A DNA stretch of 64,000 nucleotides from Candidatus Tepidiaquacella proteinivora. Its GTDB lineage: Bacteria > Bacteroidota > Ignavibacteria > Tepidaquicellales > Tepidaquicellaceae. The stretch lies in assembly GCA_013348845.1 (NCBI GenBank), contig CP054675.1, forward strand, positions 682,001-746,000, given 5' to 3'. Below are positions 1-10,588 of the stretch, piece by piece (position 1 is the stretch's first letter; every line of letters starts with the position of its first letter). The notes beneath the pieces are model-generated. The model was not told where the DNA came from and made no database searches. It saw nothing but the letters and a program-made list of their open reading frames with translations. Made by a program: the position numbers and the translations under genes.

Positions 1-1442
1 TTTAAAAGATCAGCAAATACAATAAATTGAAAACCTAGTAAACGTTTAAATATTCTCGTTTTAATATATAAAATAAAATTCAGAACTTTACCTAAATTAT
101 TTTTTAATGGCTTTGGTAAAATCTCTATAATAGGAATTGGAGTAACAATAATTTTGTTAATTCTGAATTTATGCTTTTTCATTAACTTTTTTATAATGCC
201 ATAGGTAAAAAAATGTAAATGACCTCTGTCAAGAATTCCTCTGTCAGAATAAGGAAATCTTCCAATAAGCAAATTTAATCTTACATATAAATTTGCGATA
301 TTTGCAAATGAAATAATAAACTTACCACCTTCTTTAAGAAGAGGTTTTGCCTGTTTTAATATTTTTTCATAATCAACAAGATAATCAAGGACATCAAGTA
401 GCAAAATATAATCAAATTTTTCTTCATTAATTAATTCCTCAGGTAAACCTTCGTTTAAATTTTTCTTATAATATCTATTAAAACTCTTTTTCATTTCTTC
501 ATCAGGTTCAAGAATATCTACACCTACCTTATAGTTATCATTTCGAATATGGCCTGCAAGGAACCCGTTTCCGCAACCTATATCAAGAATTCTTAAATTA
601 CTTCTTGCATTTAGAATTTTCAATACAACACTATGACTTGAAAAAGGATATAATTTAAGAGGATACTGTACAAAAAATTCTTCGTAAGTTTCTGACTTTC
701 TTAAACCCCGAATAGTTTTTAAATAATCCCGGGTAGTTTCAATAACTTCTCCTGCATACTTTAAACCATTAACATAGCAAATCTCATTGCCATAAAAAGT
801 TGGGATCGGGACTTCTATAATACGAAGGTTGTGATGATGACATTTAATAATAATTTGAGTATCAAAATGAAAATCATCAGTACAATTATCTAAATTAATT
901 TTCTTTAATCCATGCAAAGAATATGCACGATACCCGGAATGAAATTCAGTTAATTTTGTTTTTAATTTCCAATTCTGATAAGTTGATAAAATTTTATTTC
1001 CAATAAATTTATATAAAGGCATACCACCTTTTATGGGTCCACCATATCTTTTCATCATTCTTGAACCGAGTACAACATCTGCTTTACCCTCTACAATTGG
1101 TGAATAAATTTCCCCTAACACCTCAGGAGCATATTGTCCATCTCCATGAAGTAAAACAACAACATCAAAACCTTTATCTATGTAATACTTAAATCCCCTC
1201 TTTTGATTTCCGCCGTATCCGAGATTTCTTTCGTTTAAATAAATATTTAATTTTTCAAGTTTTTTTATTTGTTTATATCCTACTGATAATGCATAAGTAT
1301 CGTCCTTACTTGCATCATCAAAAACAGCAATTTCATCAATCTCATTGTAAATTGGAGCGGGAATTCTTTCAAGCACTCTTGTAAGAGTAGTAACAGCATT
1401 ATAAGCTACTACAAGAATACCAATCTTTTTTCCTTCTCTCAT
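1..1442 (-). CDS. Glycosyltransferase family 2 fused to SAM-dependent methyltransferase (3' end off window)
   Basis: The reading frame is open from the ATG at 1442 to the left edge (480 codons seen, no stop), so the C-terminus is missing. Residues 1 to about 215 are a GT2 domain of the dolichyl-phosphate-mannose-synthase type: an ILVVAYN start, a DDAS motif at 42-45, NLGYGGNQ, and the metal/nucleotide-binding HGDGQY with Asp101. After a linker, a class I methyltransferase follows, with motif I DIGCGNGF at about 287-294. It probably moves a sugar onto a lipid carrier and may methylate a sugar. The start overlaps the stop of the upstream DUF2723 gene (TAATG), so the two are translationally coupled, which suggests a shared glycosylation job. 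Domain calls are firm; substrates are unknown. Confidence 0.88.
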   Translation of the reverse strand, partial: MREGKKIGILVVAYNAVTTLTRVLERIPAPIYNEIDEIAVFDDASKDDTYALSVGYKQIKKLEKLNIYLNERNLGYGGNQKRGFKYYIDKGFDVVVLLHGDGQYAPEVLGEIYSPIVEGKADVVLGSRMMKRYGGPIKGGMPLYKFIGNKILSTYQNWKLKTKLTEFHSGYRAYSLHGLKKINLDNCTDDFHFDTQIIIKCHHHNLRIIEVPIPTFYGNEICYVNGLKYAGEVIETTRDYLKTIRGLRKSETYEEFFVQYPLKLYPFSSHSVVLKILNARSNLRILDIGCGNGFLAGHIRNDNYKVGVDILEPDEEMKKSFNRYYKKNLNEGLPEELINEEKFDYILLLDVLDYLVDYEKILKQAKPLLKEGGKFIISFANIANLYVRLNLLIGRFPYSDRGILDRGHLHFFTYGIIKKLMKKHKFRINKIIVTPIPIIEILPKPLKNNLGKVLNFILYIKTRIFKRLLGFQFIVFADLL

Positions 1443-4123
1443 TATTTAGCAGAATCTTTGTTGGTATCTACTTTTCCTGCAATTTTATTCATAATATTCT
1501 GTTTTTTCAGAGAAACTGCAGGGTCATTTGGATTTAATTCATTTAGTATTGCCAATGCTGATTGATAATCACCCTTCAATTCATACATATCTATTAGAAT
1601 CCTATAAGGATTATAATATGCTTGCAGAGATACTCTTCCTCCTCTGTATGCGTCAAGGTCCTTTTTTGCATCTTCTATAGCAAGGTCAGCATAATAATTA
1701 GATAACCTGGTTTCTCCTGCCCTTGCGTATAACATTGCAACATCGTATTTGAAACGGTAATCCATATCAACATAAGCAGGTGGTATATAAGTATTCATAG
1801 CATCAAGGACGGTCTTAACTTTATCTATATTTTCAGGGTCTTTAGAATATGAATGAGCTAACTTAAGGAACAGCATTCTATAACCATCAATCATTCTATG
1901 TTGTACCTGTTCATAAAATATAGTAGAATCATTTAGTCCAGTATATCTAAAACCATCTTGTGGTGTTTTTGAAACATTTCCTGATGCTTCAACAAGATTT
2001 CTATACATTTTAACTTTATCTATTCCAACTCCTAATTCAGGATCTGCAACTTTAAATGGATATAATCTTTGAGCCATACCTTCAAGCATTAAATATTCAC
2101 CAAGCCCGATATAATTATCTTCTGTAACAGTAACAGAGAAATAAATTGGTCTTTCGAATTTATTTGCTCTGACAATATCTAATACTACAAGATCATTAGT
2201 CTTTAAAGCTGTTATAGTTCTATTCCCTTGCTGAAACTTTAAAGTTGCAGGTATTTTAAATCTTAATTTATCCGGTAAATCAGGTTTATTTTGCATTGAA
2301 TCAGGATAAGCACTTCTTGGTATATCTATAACGATTTCTTTTCGCTCATCCCATTCTATAGGTTGTAATCTTTTTATAGCATCATCTGAAAGTGTAAATG
2401 GAACAGTTTTAGCTCCATAAGGCCTTTCGTTTTTCAATTGTAAGTTATACCAATCAATTTGTGCGAGAGATAGATTTACAACTCTAACATCAGTCCGAAT
2501 TCCATAAACAGCCTGTAAACACCATAACGGGAAGGTATCATTATCGCCATTTGTTATAAGAATAGCATCTTTTTCACAACTTTGTAATAGGTTATATGCA
2601 TAATCAAACGGGAAATAATTTCCTGAACGACTTTGATACTTAACATTAACTCTATACATATTAAATGGAACAAAGATAAAACCTAAAATTAAAATCACAG
2701 CAGTAATAGGTATCCATAATTTTTTCTGAATACTTTCTATAATCATTTCTATAATACCCGTAATACCAAGACCAATCCAAAGTGAAAATACAAAGAACGA
2801 GCCGATATAAAAGTAATCCCTTTCCCGCGGCTGAGGGTCCTGTTGATTCTGGTACAAAGCAGTAATAACTCCCATCATAATAAACATCACAAGAAAGATA
2901 AACGCCAGTTTCTTATGCTTATAAAAATGGTAAATTACACCCCATAGCCCAAGGAAAAACGGTATTGCGTAAAACTTACTGAAATCCCATCCATCTCCTT
3001 GATTATATCCTGCTCTACCAACATACTGCCAGAGTAAATACCTGATATACATTTCATAAATCTGGTATCTGAACATAAAATCCATATCACTACTATATAG
3101 TTGCCAGGTCCTTTCATGCATAGGATCTTTCGAATATCTTCTTGGTAAAAATAAAGGTTGCTCTCCATATTGTTCACGATTCAAATATGACAACAATCTT
3201 TCCATCGTTGCAGGAGCATTATTATTTACAGGTAAATTCGGAACACTTGCCCTCATAAGCACTGAAAGGTATGTAGAATAACCTATTATTGCAAGAAATA
3301 TTGCAAGAAGTGCAAATGTTAAAATTTTTCTACCTGATTTATAAGCATAATATGTGAAAATAGCAAGTAATATAATGATTGCAAGACCAAGAACAGCCGG
3401 GTTAGAAGAAATTATAGATGGAAATTTTTTAGTTATTCCCGGGTAGAATACAAAGAAAATTATCATCGAAAGAATAACTGCAATAAAGAAAGTCTTCCAT
3501 TCAAATTTAAATCTTTTGAAATAATAAAACAGACCGGCTATAAAAATTACCTGAACAACTAAAAGATGTATTCCGAGTGCAAGTCCAGATAAATAAAAAA
3601 CAAATAGTAATATCTTATCACTTCCTTCTTTATCAGCAGTATCCCACCAAAGCATAAGTACATATATTCCTAATGCGAGCAGTAAAGTACCAAAACCATA
3701 TACTTCAGCTTCCATAGCATTAAACCAAAAGGAATCACTGAAAGATAACGATAAAGCACCAATTGCTGACGGTAGTGTTATTATTATATAATCAAGGATA
3801 GTTTCAGGCTTTCCTCTCCAGTTAATAATTAAGCGAACAGAAATCAAATATAACAATAAAACCGTAATCGAACTTGATAACACCGAAAGTAGGTTCATTC
3901 TTAATCCTATATCAGCAGCTAAAGGAATCATAGTAAAAATTCTACCTACCAATATATGTAAAGGAGCCCCAGGTGGATGTGGCACTCCCATAGTATATGC
4001 ACAAGCAAGGAACTCACCGCAGTCCCAGAGAGACATAGTTGGTTGAACAGTAATTACAAATACGACAGTTGAAATAATAAATACAACTGCAGCTATAATC
4101 CAATTAAAGATTTTAAAATTCAT
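1442..4123 (-). CDS. DUF2723 (TMEM260-like) multi-pass membrane protein, predicted GT-C O-mannosyltransferase-like
   Basis: This is an 893-residue protein. Its N-terminal half has about a dozen hydrophobic segments and its C-terminal half (from about residue 510) is soluble. The start has the hallmark DUF2723 signature: LWDCGEFLA near residues 32-40, then GVPHPPGAP, where the acidic residues correspond to the first-loop acids of GT-C glycosyltransferases. A second loop holds QNQQDPQPRERDYFY. The C-terminal part contains TPR-like helices. The family includes human TMEM260, a protein O-mannosyltransferase, so transfer of a lipid-linked sugar to exported proteins is plausible. It sits 56 bp after clpP and overlaps the glycosyltransferase/methyltransferase gene. 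Family is certain from the motifs; the reaction is inferred. Confidence 0.85.
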   Translation of the reverse strand: MNFKIFNWIIAAVVFIISTVVFVITVQPTMSLWDCGEFLACAYTMGVPHPPGAPLHILVGRIFTMIPLAADIGLRMNLLSVLSSSITVLLLYLISVRLIINWRGKPETILDYIIITLPSAIGALSLSFSDSFWFNAMEAEVYGFGTLLLALGIYVLMLWWDTADKEGSDKILLFVFYLSGLALGIHLLVVQVIFIAGLFYYFKRFKFEWKTFFIAVILSMIIFFVFYPGITKKFPSIISSNPAVLGLAIIILLAIFTYYAYKSGRKILTFALLAIFLAIIGYSTYLSVLMRASVPNLPVNNNAPATMERLLSYLNREQYGEQPLFLPRRYSKDPMHERTWQLYSSDMDFMFRYQIYEMYIRYLLWQYVGRAGYNQGDGWDFSKFYAIPFFLGLWGVIYHFYKHKKLAFIFLVMFIMMGVITALYQNQQDPQPRERDYFYIGSFFVFSLWIGLGITGIIEMIIESIQKKLWIPITAVILILGFIFVPFNMYRVNVKYQSRSGNYFPFDYAYNLLQSCEKDAILITNGDNDTFPLWCLQAVYGIRTDVRVVNLSLAQIDWYNLQLKNERPYGAKTVPFTLSDDAIKRLQPIEWDERKEIVIDIPRSAYPDSMQNKPDLPDKLRFKIPATLKFQQGNRTITALKTNDLVVLDIVRANKFERPIYFSVTVTEDNYIGLGEYLMLEGMAQRLYPFKVADPELGVGIDKVKMYRNLVEASGNVSKTPQDGFRYTGLNDSTIFYEQVQHRMIDGYRMLFLKLAHSYSKDPENIDKVKTVLDAMNTYIPPAYVDMDYRFKYDVAMLYARAGETRLSNYYADLAIEDAKKDLDAYRGGRVSLQAYYNPYRILIDMYELKGDYQSALAILNELNPNDPAVSLKKQNIMNKIAGKVDTNKDSAK

Positions 4124-4179
4124 ATTTTTATAAAATAATTATGAAAAAATCGAATTAAAGGTATATATTTCAAGTTTAA

Positions 4180-4857
4180 TCAGGATTTTCCTTTTGGTTT
4201 TTCTCTTTTCGTGAAAATTAAATCAATTAAGCCATATTCTTTAGCTTCTTCAGCAGTCATATATTTGTCTCTTTCTGCATCTTTTGCTATCTGCTCTAAA
4301 GGTTTCCCTGTATGCTTTGCAATGATTTTATAAATAGTTTCACGGGTTCTCAACATTTCTTTTGTGTAAATTTCTATATCTGTTGCCTGACCTTGCGCTC
4401 CGCCAATTGGTTGGTGCATCATAATCTTAGAATGCGGAAGTGCGATGCGCTTTCCACTTGCACCGCCGGTTAATAATATCTGTCCCATTGATGCAGCCAT
4501 ACCAACACAAATAGTTGAAACATCAGACCTTATATAATTCATAGTATCATATATAGCCAAACCAGCTGAAATACTACCGCCCGGGGTATTTATATAAAGT
4601 GCAATATCTTTATCAGGATCTTCATATTCTAAAAAAAGCAATTGAGCTACTATTAACGAAGCTACTTCATCAAAAATCGGCATCCCAAGGAATACCACTC
4701 TTTCTTTTAATAATCTTGAATATATATCATAGGCTCTCTCACCTCTTGCGGTAGATTCTACCACTATCGGTACTAACTGATTTCTTACTTTTTGAACTTC
4801 ATCCAGCCCTTTCTGAATGAAATCGTCATTTTTTTTGATTATGCTTGTGAAATCCAT
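4180..4857 (-). CDS. clpP: ATP-dependent Clp protease proteolytic subunit
   Basis: This is a 225-residue ClpP, the serine peptidase barrel that degrades proteins fed by Clp ATPases in the cytoplasm. The full triad is visible: Ser123 in GMAASMGQ, His148 in MMHQP and Asp197 in AERDKYM. The oxyanion-loop GGSIS segment is at 93-97. An N-terminal extension of about 25 residues precedes the usual [13 protein letters not shown] start of the mature form and may include a processed propeptide. The ATG lies 4 bp after the tig stop, the classical tig-clpP order. clpX is not in this window. Confidence 0.97.
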   Translation of the reverse strand: MDFTSIIKKNDDFIQKGLDEVQKVRNQLVPIVVESTARGERAYDIYSRLLKERVVFLGMPIFDEVASLIVAQLLFLEYEDPDKDIALYINTPGGSISAGLAIYDTMNYIRSDVSTICVGMAASMGQILLTGGASGKRIALPHSKIMMHQPIGGAQGQATDIEIYTKEMLRTRETIYKIIAKHTGKPLEQIAKDAERDKYMTAEEAKEYGLIDLIFTKREKPKGKS

Positions 4858-4861
4858 TTTT

Positions 4862-6187
4862 TTATGTTATTATTTTATTTTCTTTTTCTTCAGTTCTTAA
4901 AGGTCTTTCCTTAATTGTAATCTTTGCATTTTCAATAAGAAAATTCATTAATTTATTATCTAACGCTCTACTTTCTGCTTTTTTATCCTTTTTATACAAT
5001 TCTAAAAGTTTTTCCACCGCGATAGGTATTCTTTTGACTTCCTTTTCTGCAAGTTTTTTCAGATCCTCATCAGTAACGGATAAATTTTCCTGTTGTATTA
5101 TTTTTTCGCTAATTAAAAACCATTTCAGATTAAATATTGTATCCGGTCTGTTCTCTTTAATAAATTCTTCTTTTGGTTTTATTTTCTGGTCCTGGTGATG
5201 CTCTCCTATATGTTTAACATATTCTTCATATTTAGAATCAAGAACGTTATTAACATAAGTATCAGGAATTTTCACATCATTTAATTTAACTATTTCCTGA
5301 ATTAAAGAAAATTCGAGATTTTCCTGACTAATATTATCATAATATGATTGAATCTGTTCCTTCAAGTAATTTTTGAAATCATCTTCTGATTTAATGTCTT
5401 CCCTATTCGTAAGCTTTTTCAGAAATTCCTCATTGATTTCAGGATAAATTATCTTCTCAACTTTTTTACAGGTCAGTTTATAACTCTGCATTTTTCTATC
5501 TTTGACCGATGAAGTCTCATCAGATTTACTCATCGGTAATTCAACAATTTTCTCTTCACCTTCTTTAATATCTTTAATTGCATTATATAAATTTTCATTT
5601 AATCTTTTATCTCCGACATAAAGTTCAATATCTTTTGCAGATTCCCTTATCAATACTGCACCTGTATTATCAAGAGCCTGTAAATCAATAGTAACAACAT
5701 ATTTATCATCAAGAACTTTTGCATCCATTGCTTTTGTGGAATATTTTAGCATTAAATTCTCAAATTCTTCATCCACTGTTTTATCGTCAACAATATAATT
5801 TTCTCTTGTAACTTCTATATCTTTATAATTCTTTACCTCGATTTCAGGCATAAATTCATATTCAATTTTAAAACTCAACCCTTCATTTTCCTTTTTTTCC
5901 ACATCAATAAGTTTCGAAGTACCAATCACATTAATTTTGTTTGCCTCGATATACTTATTGAAAACTTCCTGAGGGATAAAATCAGTAATTGCGAGTTCTC
6001 TGATTTGCTCACCATATTTAAGTTTTATAATGTGTAGTGGTGCTTTACCTTTCCTGAATCCATCTACTCTATAGTTCTTTGAATATTCTTTATATGCTCT
6101 TTCAAAGTAATCATTTAATTCTTCATTATTAAGATTTACCTGCAATTCCTGAAGACAATTACCTTTATCAATAATATTTACTTCCAA
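4862..6187 (-). CDS. tig: Trigger factor (ribosome-associated chaperone)
   Basis: This is a 441-residue trigger factor. The ribosome-docking signature GFRKGKAP is near residue 43, inside an N-terminal domain with the usual strand-helix pattern. A divergent PPIase-like middle domain and a long charged helical C-terminal chaperone domain follow. Translation must start at TTG (6187-6185): an in-frame TAA lies a few codons upstream and no in-frame ATG precedes the ribosome-binding motif. No Shine-Dalgarno sequence is visible. It is the first gene of tig-clpP, with its promoter presumably in the AT-rich gap 6188-6482. Confidence 0.93.
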   Translation of the reverse strand: MEVNIIDKGNCLQELQVNLNNEELNDYFERAYKEYSKNYRVDGFRKGKAPLHIIKLKYGEQIRELAITDFIPQEVFNKYIEANKINVIGTSKLIDVEKKENEGLSFKIEYEFMPEIEVKNYKDIEVTRENYIVDDKTVDEEFENLMLKYSTKAMDAKVLDDKYVVTIDLQALDNTGAVLIRESAKDIELYVGDKRLNENLYNAIKDIKEGEEKIVELPMSKSDETSSVKDRKMQSYKLTCKKVEKIIYPEINEEFLKKLTNREDIKSEDDFKNYLKEQIQSYYDNISQENLEFSLIQEIVKLNDVKIPDTYVNNVLDSKYEEYVKHIGEHHQDQKIKPKEEFIKENRPDTIFNLKWFLISEKIIQQENLSVTDEDLKKLAEKEVKRIPIAVEKLLELYKKDKKAESRALDNKLMNFLIENAKITIKERPLRTEEKENKIIT

Positions 6188-6482
6188 TGTTTTCTTAATT
6201 ATTTAAAACTATTAATTTAATTTTTATAATAAAAATTTACAATGAAAATAAGATAAAAATATGATTTTACAGTTTTTTTAAAATTACACAAAACCGTTTT
6301 AAAACTTATAAATTCCAACATTCAGTTAATATTATAAATAACCCCTTATTAATTCAAAGTTTATCTTCCAATAAAAAATCAAATTTTAAGCGAATCAGAA
6401 CTTTCTATATAAATTACAGATTATAATAGATTAATCATTGTAATAAATAATATAAATTAATAGATTTATAAAAATTAAATTA

Positions 6483-6554
6483 GCCCCTGTGGTGTAATGG
6501 ATAGCACACTGGTCTTCGGAACCAATAGTCAGGGTTCGAATCCTTGCAGGGGCG
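6483..6554 (+). tRNA. tRNA-Arg (anticodon TCG)
   Basis: A complete cloverleaf can be drawn by hand. The acceptor arms GCCCCTG (6483-6489) and CAGGGGC (6547-6553) pair fully. The D-arm pairs GTGT with GCAC. The anticodon loop CTTCGGA gives anticodon TCG at 6516-6518, reading CGA and possibly other CGN codons. The T-arm is CAGGG/CCTTG with the loop TTCGAAT. The discriminator is G6554 and CCA is not encoded. One mismatch (C-A) sits at the top of the anticodon stem. A TTG-N-TAGATT-like pair about 45 bp upstream could be a promoter, but that is weak. Confidence 0.93.
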
Positions 6555-6558
6555 CATT

Positions 6559-6595
6559 TAAGATAAAATGATAAATATTTTCTAATTTTATCTTA
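6559..6595. terminator. Bidirectional terminator-like hairpin between tRNA-Arg and priA
   Basis: A perfect 11-bp inverted repeat (TAAGATAAAAT at 6559-6569, ATTTTATCTTA at 6585-6595) with a 15-nt loop starts 5 bp after the tRNA. Its right arm includes the priA stop codon. The convergent position favours termination in both directions. The stem is AT-rich, so its strength is uncertain. Confidence 0.5.
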
Positions 6596-9100
6596 CAACA
6601 AATTTATGGGATCAACATCAATTAGAACTCTTACAGACGAAGGAATATATTGATTAACATAATCCTGTAAATAATTTAACACAGCGGTAAGATATTTACC
6701 GACGGGGTCAACCGACTTTTTAGATTTTATAATTATATGATATCTGTACCTATCCCTTAATTTAGCAAACAATGGCTGAACCGGATGCAGAACATTTAAT
6801 AACTTTTTCTTATCAATATTCACTATAAAATTAAAAATTTCCTTTATTTTTGATTCTGATAACAGTTTATCTTTCGAGTTAACTTCAATAAGAGCCAATC
6901 TGAAAAAAGGCGGATAACCAACCATTTTTCTTGTAGATATTTCATAGTTGTAAAACCCTTCAAAATCATATTTCTTTACAAAATCAAAAACTTTATAATC
7001 CGGATGACTCGTTTGAATAATGACATCACCAATCTTCTCACTTCTTCCGCTTCTGCCTGCAACCTGAGTCAGAATCTGATATGTTCTTTCTGTTGCTCTG
7101 AAATCCGGATGTAATAATCCAATATCAGCATTAATAACCCCTACAAGAGTTACATTAGGAAAATCAAGCCCTTTAGCAATAATCTGAGTACCTACAAGAA
7201 TATCTATTTTACCAACATTAAAATCATTCAGAATAGTTTCATATTTTTTTCTGGAAGTAATTGAATCGGAATCTAATCGTGAAATTTTCGCTGAAGGAAA
7301 TAATTTAATAATCTCTTCTTCAATCCTTTCAGTGCCTGTTCCTTTTTCAATTAATCTGCTGGAATTACATATTGAACAATTTACGATTTTTGATTTAGAG
7401 AACCCACAATAATGACATTTAAGCAAACCAACAGTTTTATGATAAGTAAGCGCAATACTGCATTTCCGGCACATTTCTACATTACCGCAATCTAAACATT
7501 CAAGATATGCATGATACCCCCTTCTGTTTTGCAATAGCATCACACCTTCCCCTTTTAATAATCTATCATCAATGGCAAGAATCAATTCTCTTGATAAAAA
7601 TCTAACCCTGCTCTTTTCAATTAAATTCAAAATATCGTCTCTTTCAATTTTATCAAAATCAATTTTAGTTTTATGTCTGATATCAACAACATTAATTCTT
7701 GGCATAATAACTTTAGTTGCTCTTTCAGGCAATTTAAGCAGTGTATATTTTCCCGAAGTTGCATTAAAAAAAGACTCAACAGAAGGAGTTGCCGAGCCAA
7801 GTATGATAGGTACAGAATTAATTTTTGCTCTGATAATAGCAGCATCGCGCGCATGATAACGGGGTGATGTTTCCTGTTTATAGGATGTATCGTGTTCTTC
7901 ATCAACAACAATCAAGCCCAATTTTTTCACAGGTGCAAATAATGCTGACCTTGCTCCGATAATAATTTTATATCTCATTGAACGAATTCTTTCAAAAGTA
8001 TCCAGTCTTTCCCCATCTGATAACCTGCTATGCATTACCCCTATAATATTGCCAAAGTTTTTTCTAAACCTATGTATAAGTTGCGGAGTAAGTGAAATTT
8101 CCGGCACCAGAACGATTGCCTGTTTTTCCTGATTTACCACTTGTTTTATTGCTCTGATATAAACTTCAGTCTTTCCGCTACCGGTAACACCATGTAGCAA
8201 AAAAGTACGAAACTCATTACAATTAATTGAATTAACAATTTCATTCAGACAATTTTTCTGAGAATCATTTAATACAATCTCTTTAAAAGGTTCAGTAAAA
8301 ATATCACCTGCCTGTCTGTTAATCCTGATTTCAGAAATCAAAATCAGCTCTTTTTTCAATAAGGTATTCAAAGATGATTGAGATATACCTGTTTTTTTAA
8401 CCAATTCAGAAAGAGGAACTCTATCTGATTTACTTAACTCTTCAAGTACACTTTTTTGCTTTTCTGATTTAATTTTCTCTTTTGCAATGATATCTTCTAT
8501 ATTTTTTTCATCGAAATTTTTACTGATAATTTTAATAAATTTTGGTCTTGTAGGTTTTGAGTAAGATTTTTCACATTCAAGGACACCTGATTCTATTAAT
8601 TTATCAAGATATTTTTTTGAATTAGTAATTTTTAATCTTTTTTCAATCTGCTTCTTTGTAAAACTTAATGAAGTATCATCCCTGAATAAATTAAAAATCC
8701 ATTCAATAACATCATCTTTGAATTTTATTTTATCAAATGCTTCTCTATAATTATCACTGAGAAAATAATAAACATCTGAAATCAGATTTGTTTTTCTGGG
8801 TATTCCTGAAAATAATATTTCTCCGATCGGGGAAACATAATACTCTGAAAGCCATTTACAAAAATTCAGATATTCATTTTCTAATATTCTTTCTTCATCA
8901 AGTAATGATTTAATTTCTTTAATATTATAATCTACAAATTCAGTATATTCATAAATTATACCTGTTAATATTTTGTTCCCGAAAGGCACCACAGCACGCA
9001 TTCCGATATCTACCTTATCTATGAGATAGTCTGGTACTTTATAACAAAATAGCTTTCTTATCGGTAAATCAAGAGCAATATTTACATATTCCGGTTTCAT
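6593..9100 (-). CDS. priA: Primosomal protein N' (replication restart helicase PriA)
   Basis: This 835-residue superfamily 2 helicase reloads the replisome at stalled forks. An N-terminal DNA-binding region opens with RKLFCYKVPD. The Walker A motif GVTGSGKTEVYI is near residue 305 and the Walker B/DEAH-type box is VDEEHDTSYKQ. The PriA zinc-binding insertion has paired cysteines (CLDCG, CRKC, CHYCG, CSIC). The C-terminal helicase motif has QVAGRSGR. It starts at ATG 9100, directly abutting the stop of the upstream symporter gene, and is the last member of a five-gene operon. The stop lies in the arm of a terminator-like hairpin. Confidence 0.96.
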   Translation of the reverse strand: MKPEYVNIALDLPIRKLFCYKVPDYLIDKVDIGMRAVVPFGNKILTGIIYEYTEFVDYNIKEIKSLLDEERILENEYLNFCKWLSEYYVSPIGEILFSGIPRKTNLISDVYYFLSDNYREAFDKIKFKDDVIEWIFNLFRDDTSLSFTKKQIEKRLKITNSKKYLDKLIESGVLECEKSYSKPTRPKFIKIISKNFDEKNIEDIIAKEKIKSEKQKSVLEELSKSDRVPLSELVKKTGISQSSLNTLLKKELILISEIRINRQAGDIFTEPFKEIVLNDSQKNCLNEIVNSINCNEFRTFLLHGVTGSGKTEVYIRAIKQVVNQEKQAIVLVPEISLTPQLIHRFRKNFGNIIGVMHSRLSDGERLDTFERIRSMRYKIIIGARSALFAPVKKLGLIVVDEEHDTSYKQETSPRYHARDAAIIRAKINSVPIILGSATPSVESFFNATSGKYTLLKLPERATKVIMPRINVVDIRHKTKIDFDKIERDDILNLIEKSRVRFLSRELILAIDDRLLKGEGVMLLQNRRGYHAYLECLDCGNVEMCRKCSIALTYHKTVGLLKCHYCGFSKSKIVNCSICNSSRLIEKGTGTERIEEEIIKLFPSAKISRLDSDSITSRKKYETILNDFNVGKIDILVGTQIIAKGLDFPNVTLVGVINADIGLLHPDFRATERTYQILTQVAGRSGRSEKIGDVIIQTSHPDYKVFDFVKKYDFEGFYNYEISTRKMVGYPPFFRLALIEVNSKDKLLSESKIKEIFNFIVNIDKKKLLNVLHPVQPLFAKLRDRYRYHIIIKSKKSVDPVGKYLTAVLNYLQDYVNQYIPSSVRVLIDVDPINLL

Positions 9101-10588
9101 TTAATTACTTTTTGATACTTTAAATAAACCGGAAACGAAGCCAATACTTAAACATATTATAACGCCGAAAAGTGTAAACCATGTTAAGTTCAAAGCAGGT
9201 ATTACTTTAAATTGTGGCAGAACAAAAAGAAGTAGTAAAATCAAAATTGTAAATGTATATGATATTACAGCATCCTTTAAATCAGCAGACTTCTTAACAA
9301 TACCTAAAATAAATACACCGAGTAAGCCTCCGTAAATGATTGACTGAATTTTCAAAGCAAAATCAACGGCAGGATTTTTTTCATCCTGAAAAAGCATACT
9401 TGTGCCTATAATTATAACAGCCCAGAAAAGTGTAGCAAGACGGGAATAAAACAATTGCTTTTTTGAATCATCACCAATGGATTTTTTAAATAAATCCATA
9501 ACAGTTGTTGCAGAAAGGGAATTGAATGCAGAAGAAAGCGTTGACATAGAAGCGGAGAGCAAACCCGCAACAACTATACCTCTTATTCCAACAGGATGGT
9601 TTTCTATAATAAATTTCGGAAAAATCTCATCCGGCTTATATAAAAAATAATTTCCAATAGATAACTTCTGAAAATCGACACCATTATAAAGTACATACAA
9701 TAAAACACCAATGAAAAGAAAAATAAAAAACTGTATTATAATAATTACACCACTTACTATAACAGCTTTCTGCGATGATTTTTTATCTTCACAGGTTAGT
9801 AATCTTTGTACAATTAATTGGTCTGTCCCATGCGAAGCCATAGATAAAAATGCTCCTCCGATTAATCCACCTATTAAATTATATTGCCCTGTGAAATACT
9901 CTTTTAAAGAAGAAAACTTTAAATTAATTATTTCAAATTTCCCCTTTTCAGATGCAGTCTGTAAAACATAATCCCAATTGCCGGGTATCAATTGATAAAT
10001 AATATAAATTGAAATAATAGCAGCAAACATATATATAAACATCTGAACAACATCAGTCCATATAACCGCTTTAACTCCACCAATATAAGAATATATCAGT
10101 GTTACAATACCCACAATTAATATGCATTCAAAATAACTCCATCCTGTAATAAACTTGATTGGAATAGATGTAATAAATAACCTTACCCCATCAGCAAAAA
10201 TTCTAAGCAGAATAAATGTAACAGAGGCATACTTACGCATCGGAGAACCAAATCTATTCCCCAGGAATTGATATGCAGTTTCAATCTCACCTTTATAATA
10301 CTTAGGTATAAAAACGAAAGCTACGAAAATTCTTCCGATTAAATAACCAAAAGCAAGTTGAAGAAAATTCATATTTGTCAGATAAGCAAGCCCCGGAATA
10401 CTAATAAAAGTAAGTGTGCTTGTCTCCGTTGCCACTATAGAAATACAAACTGCCCACCAGGGGACTTTCTTGGAGCCAAGGAAATAATCTTTAACATCTT
10501 TCTGTTTCCCCGAAGAAATTATACCAAACGCTGCAATTGCTATCAGATATAAAAATACTATTATGTAATCTACAGTAAAAAATTTCAA
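9101..10588 (-). CDS. Sodium:solute symporter (SSS/SSF family)
   Basis: This is a 495-residue integral membrane protein with about 13 hydrophobic segments. It has family features such as SGKQKDVKDYFLGSKKVPWW at the start, VATETSTLTFISIPG in the first helices, GGVKAVIWTDVVQ and LSASMSTLSSAFNSLS, the last carrying the Ser/Thr residues that line the second sodium site. It should couple solute uptake to sodium; the solute (sugar, sialic acid, amino acid) cannot be read from the sequence. The start is TTG (10588-10586), forced because an in-frame TAA immediately precedes it. That TAA is the stop of the upstream MBL gene, so the two genes have no gap. Confidence 0.9.
   Translation of the reverse strand: MKFFTVDYIIVFLYLIAIAAFGIISSGKQKDVKDYFLGSKKVPWWAVCISIVATETSTLTFISIPGLAYLTNMNFLQLAFGYLIGRIFVAFVFIPKYYKGEIETAYQFLGNRFGSPMRKYASVTFILLRIFADGVRLFITSIPIKFITGWSYFECILIVGIVTLIYSYIGGVKAVIWTDVVQMFIYMFAAIISIYIIYQLIPGNWDYVLQTASEKGKFEIINLKFSSLKEYFTGQYNLIGGLIGGAFLSMASHGTDQLIVQRLLTCEDKKSSQKAVIVSGVIIIIQFFIFLFIGVLLYVLYNGVDFQKLSIGNYFLYKPDEIFPKFIIENHPVGIRGIVVAGLLSASMSTLSSAFNSLSATTVMDLFKKSIGDDSKKQLFYSRLATLFWAVIIIGTSMLFQDEKNPAVDFALKIQSIIYGGLLGVFILGIVKKSADLKDAVISYTFTILILLLLFVLPQFKVIPALNLTWFTLFGVIICLSIGFVSGLFKVSKSN

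Noticed and set aside
7572-7911. Several open frames inside priA on both strands
   Set aside because: They lie in a conserved helicase gene, have no motifs, and look like by-products of AT-rich codons.
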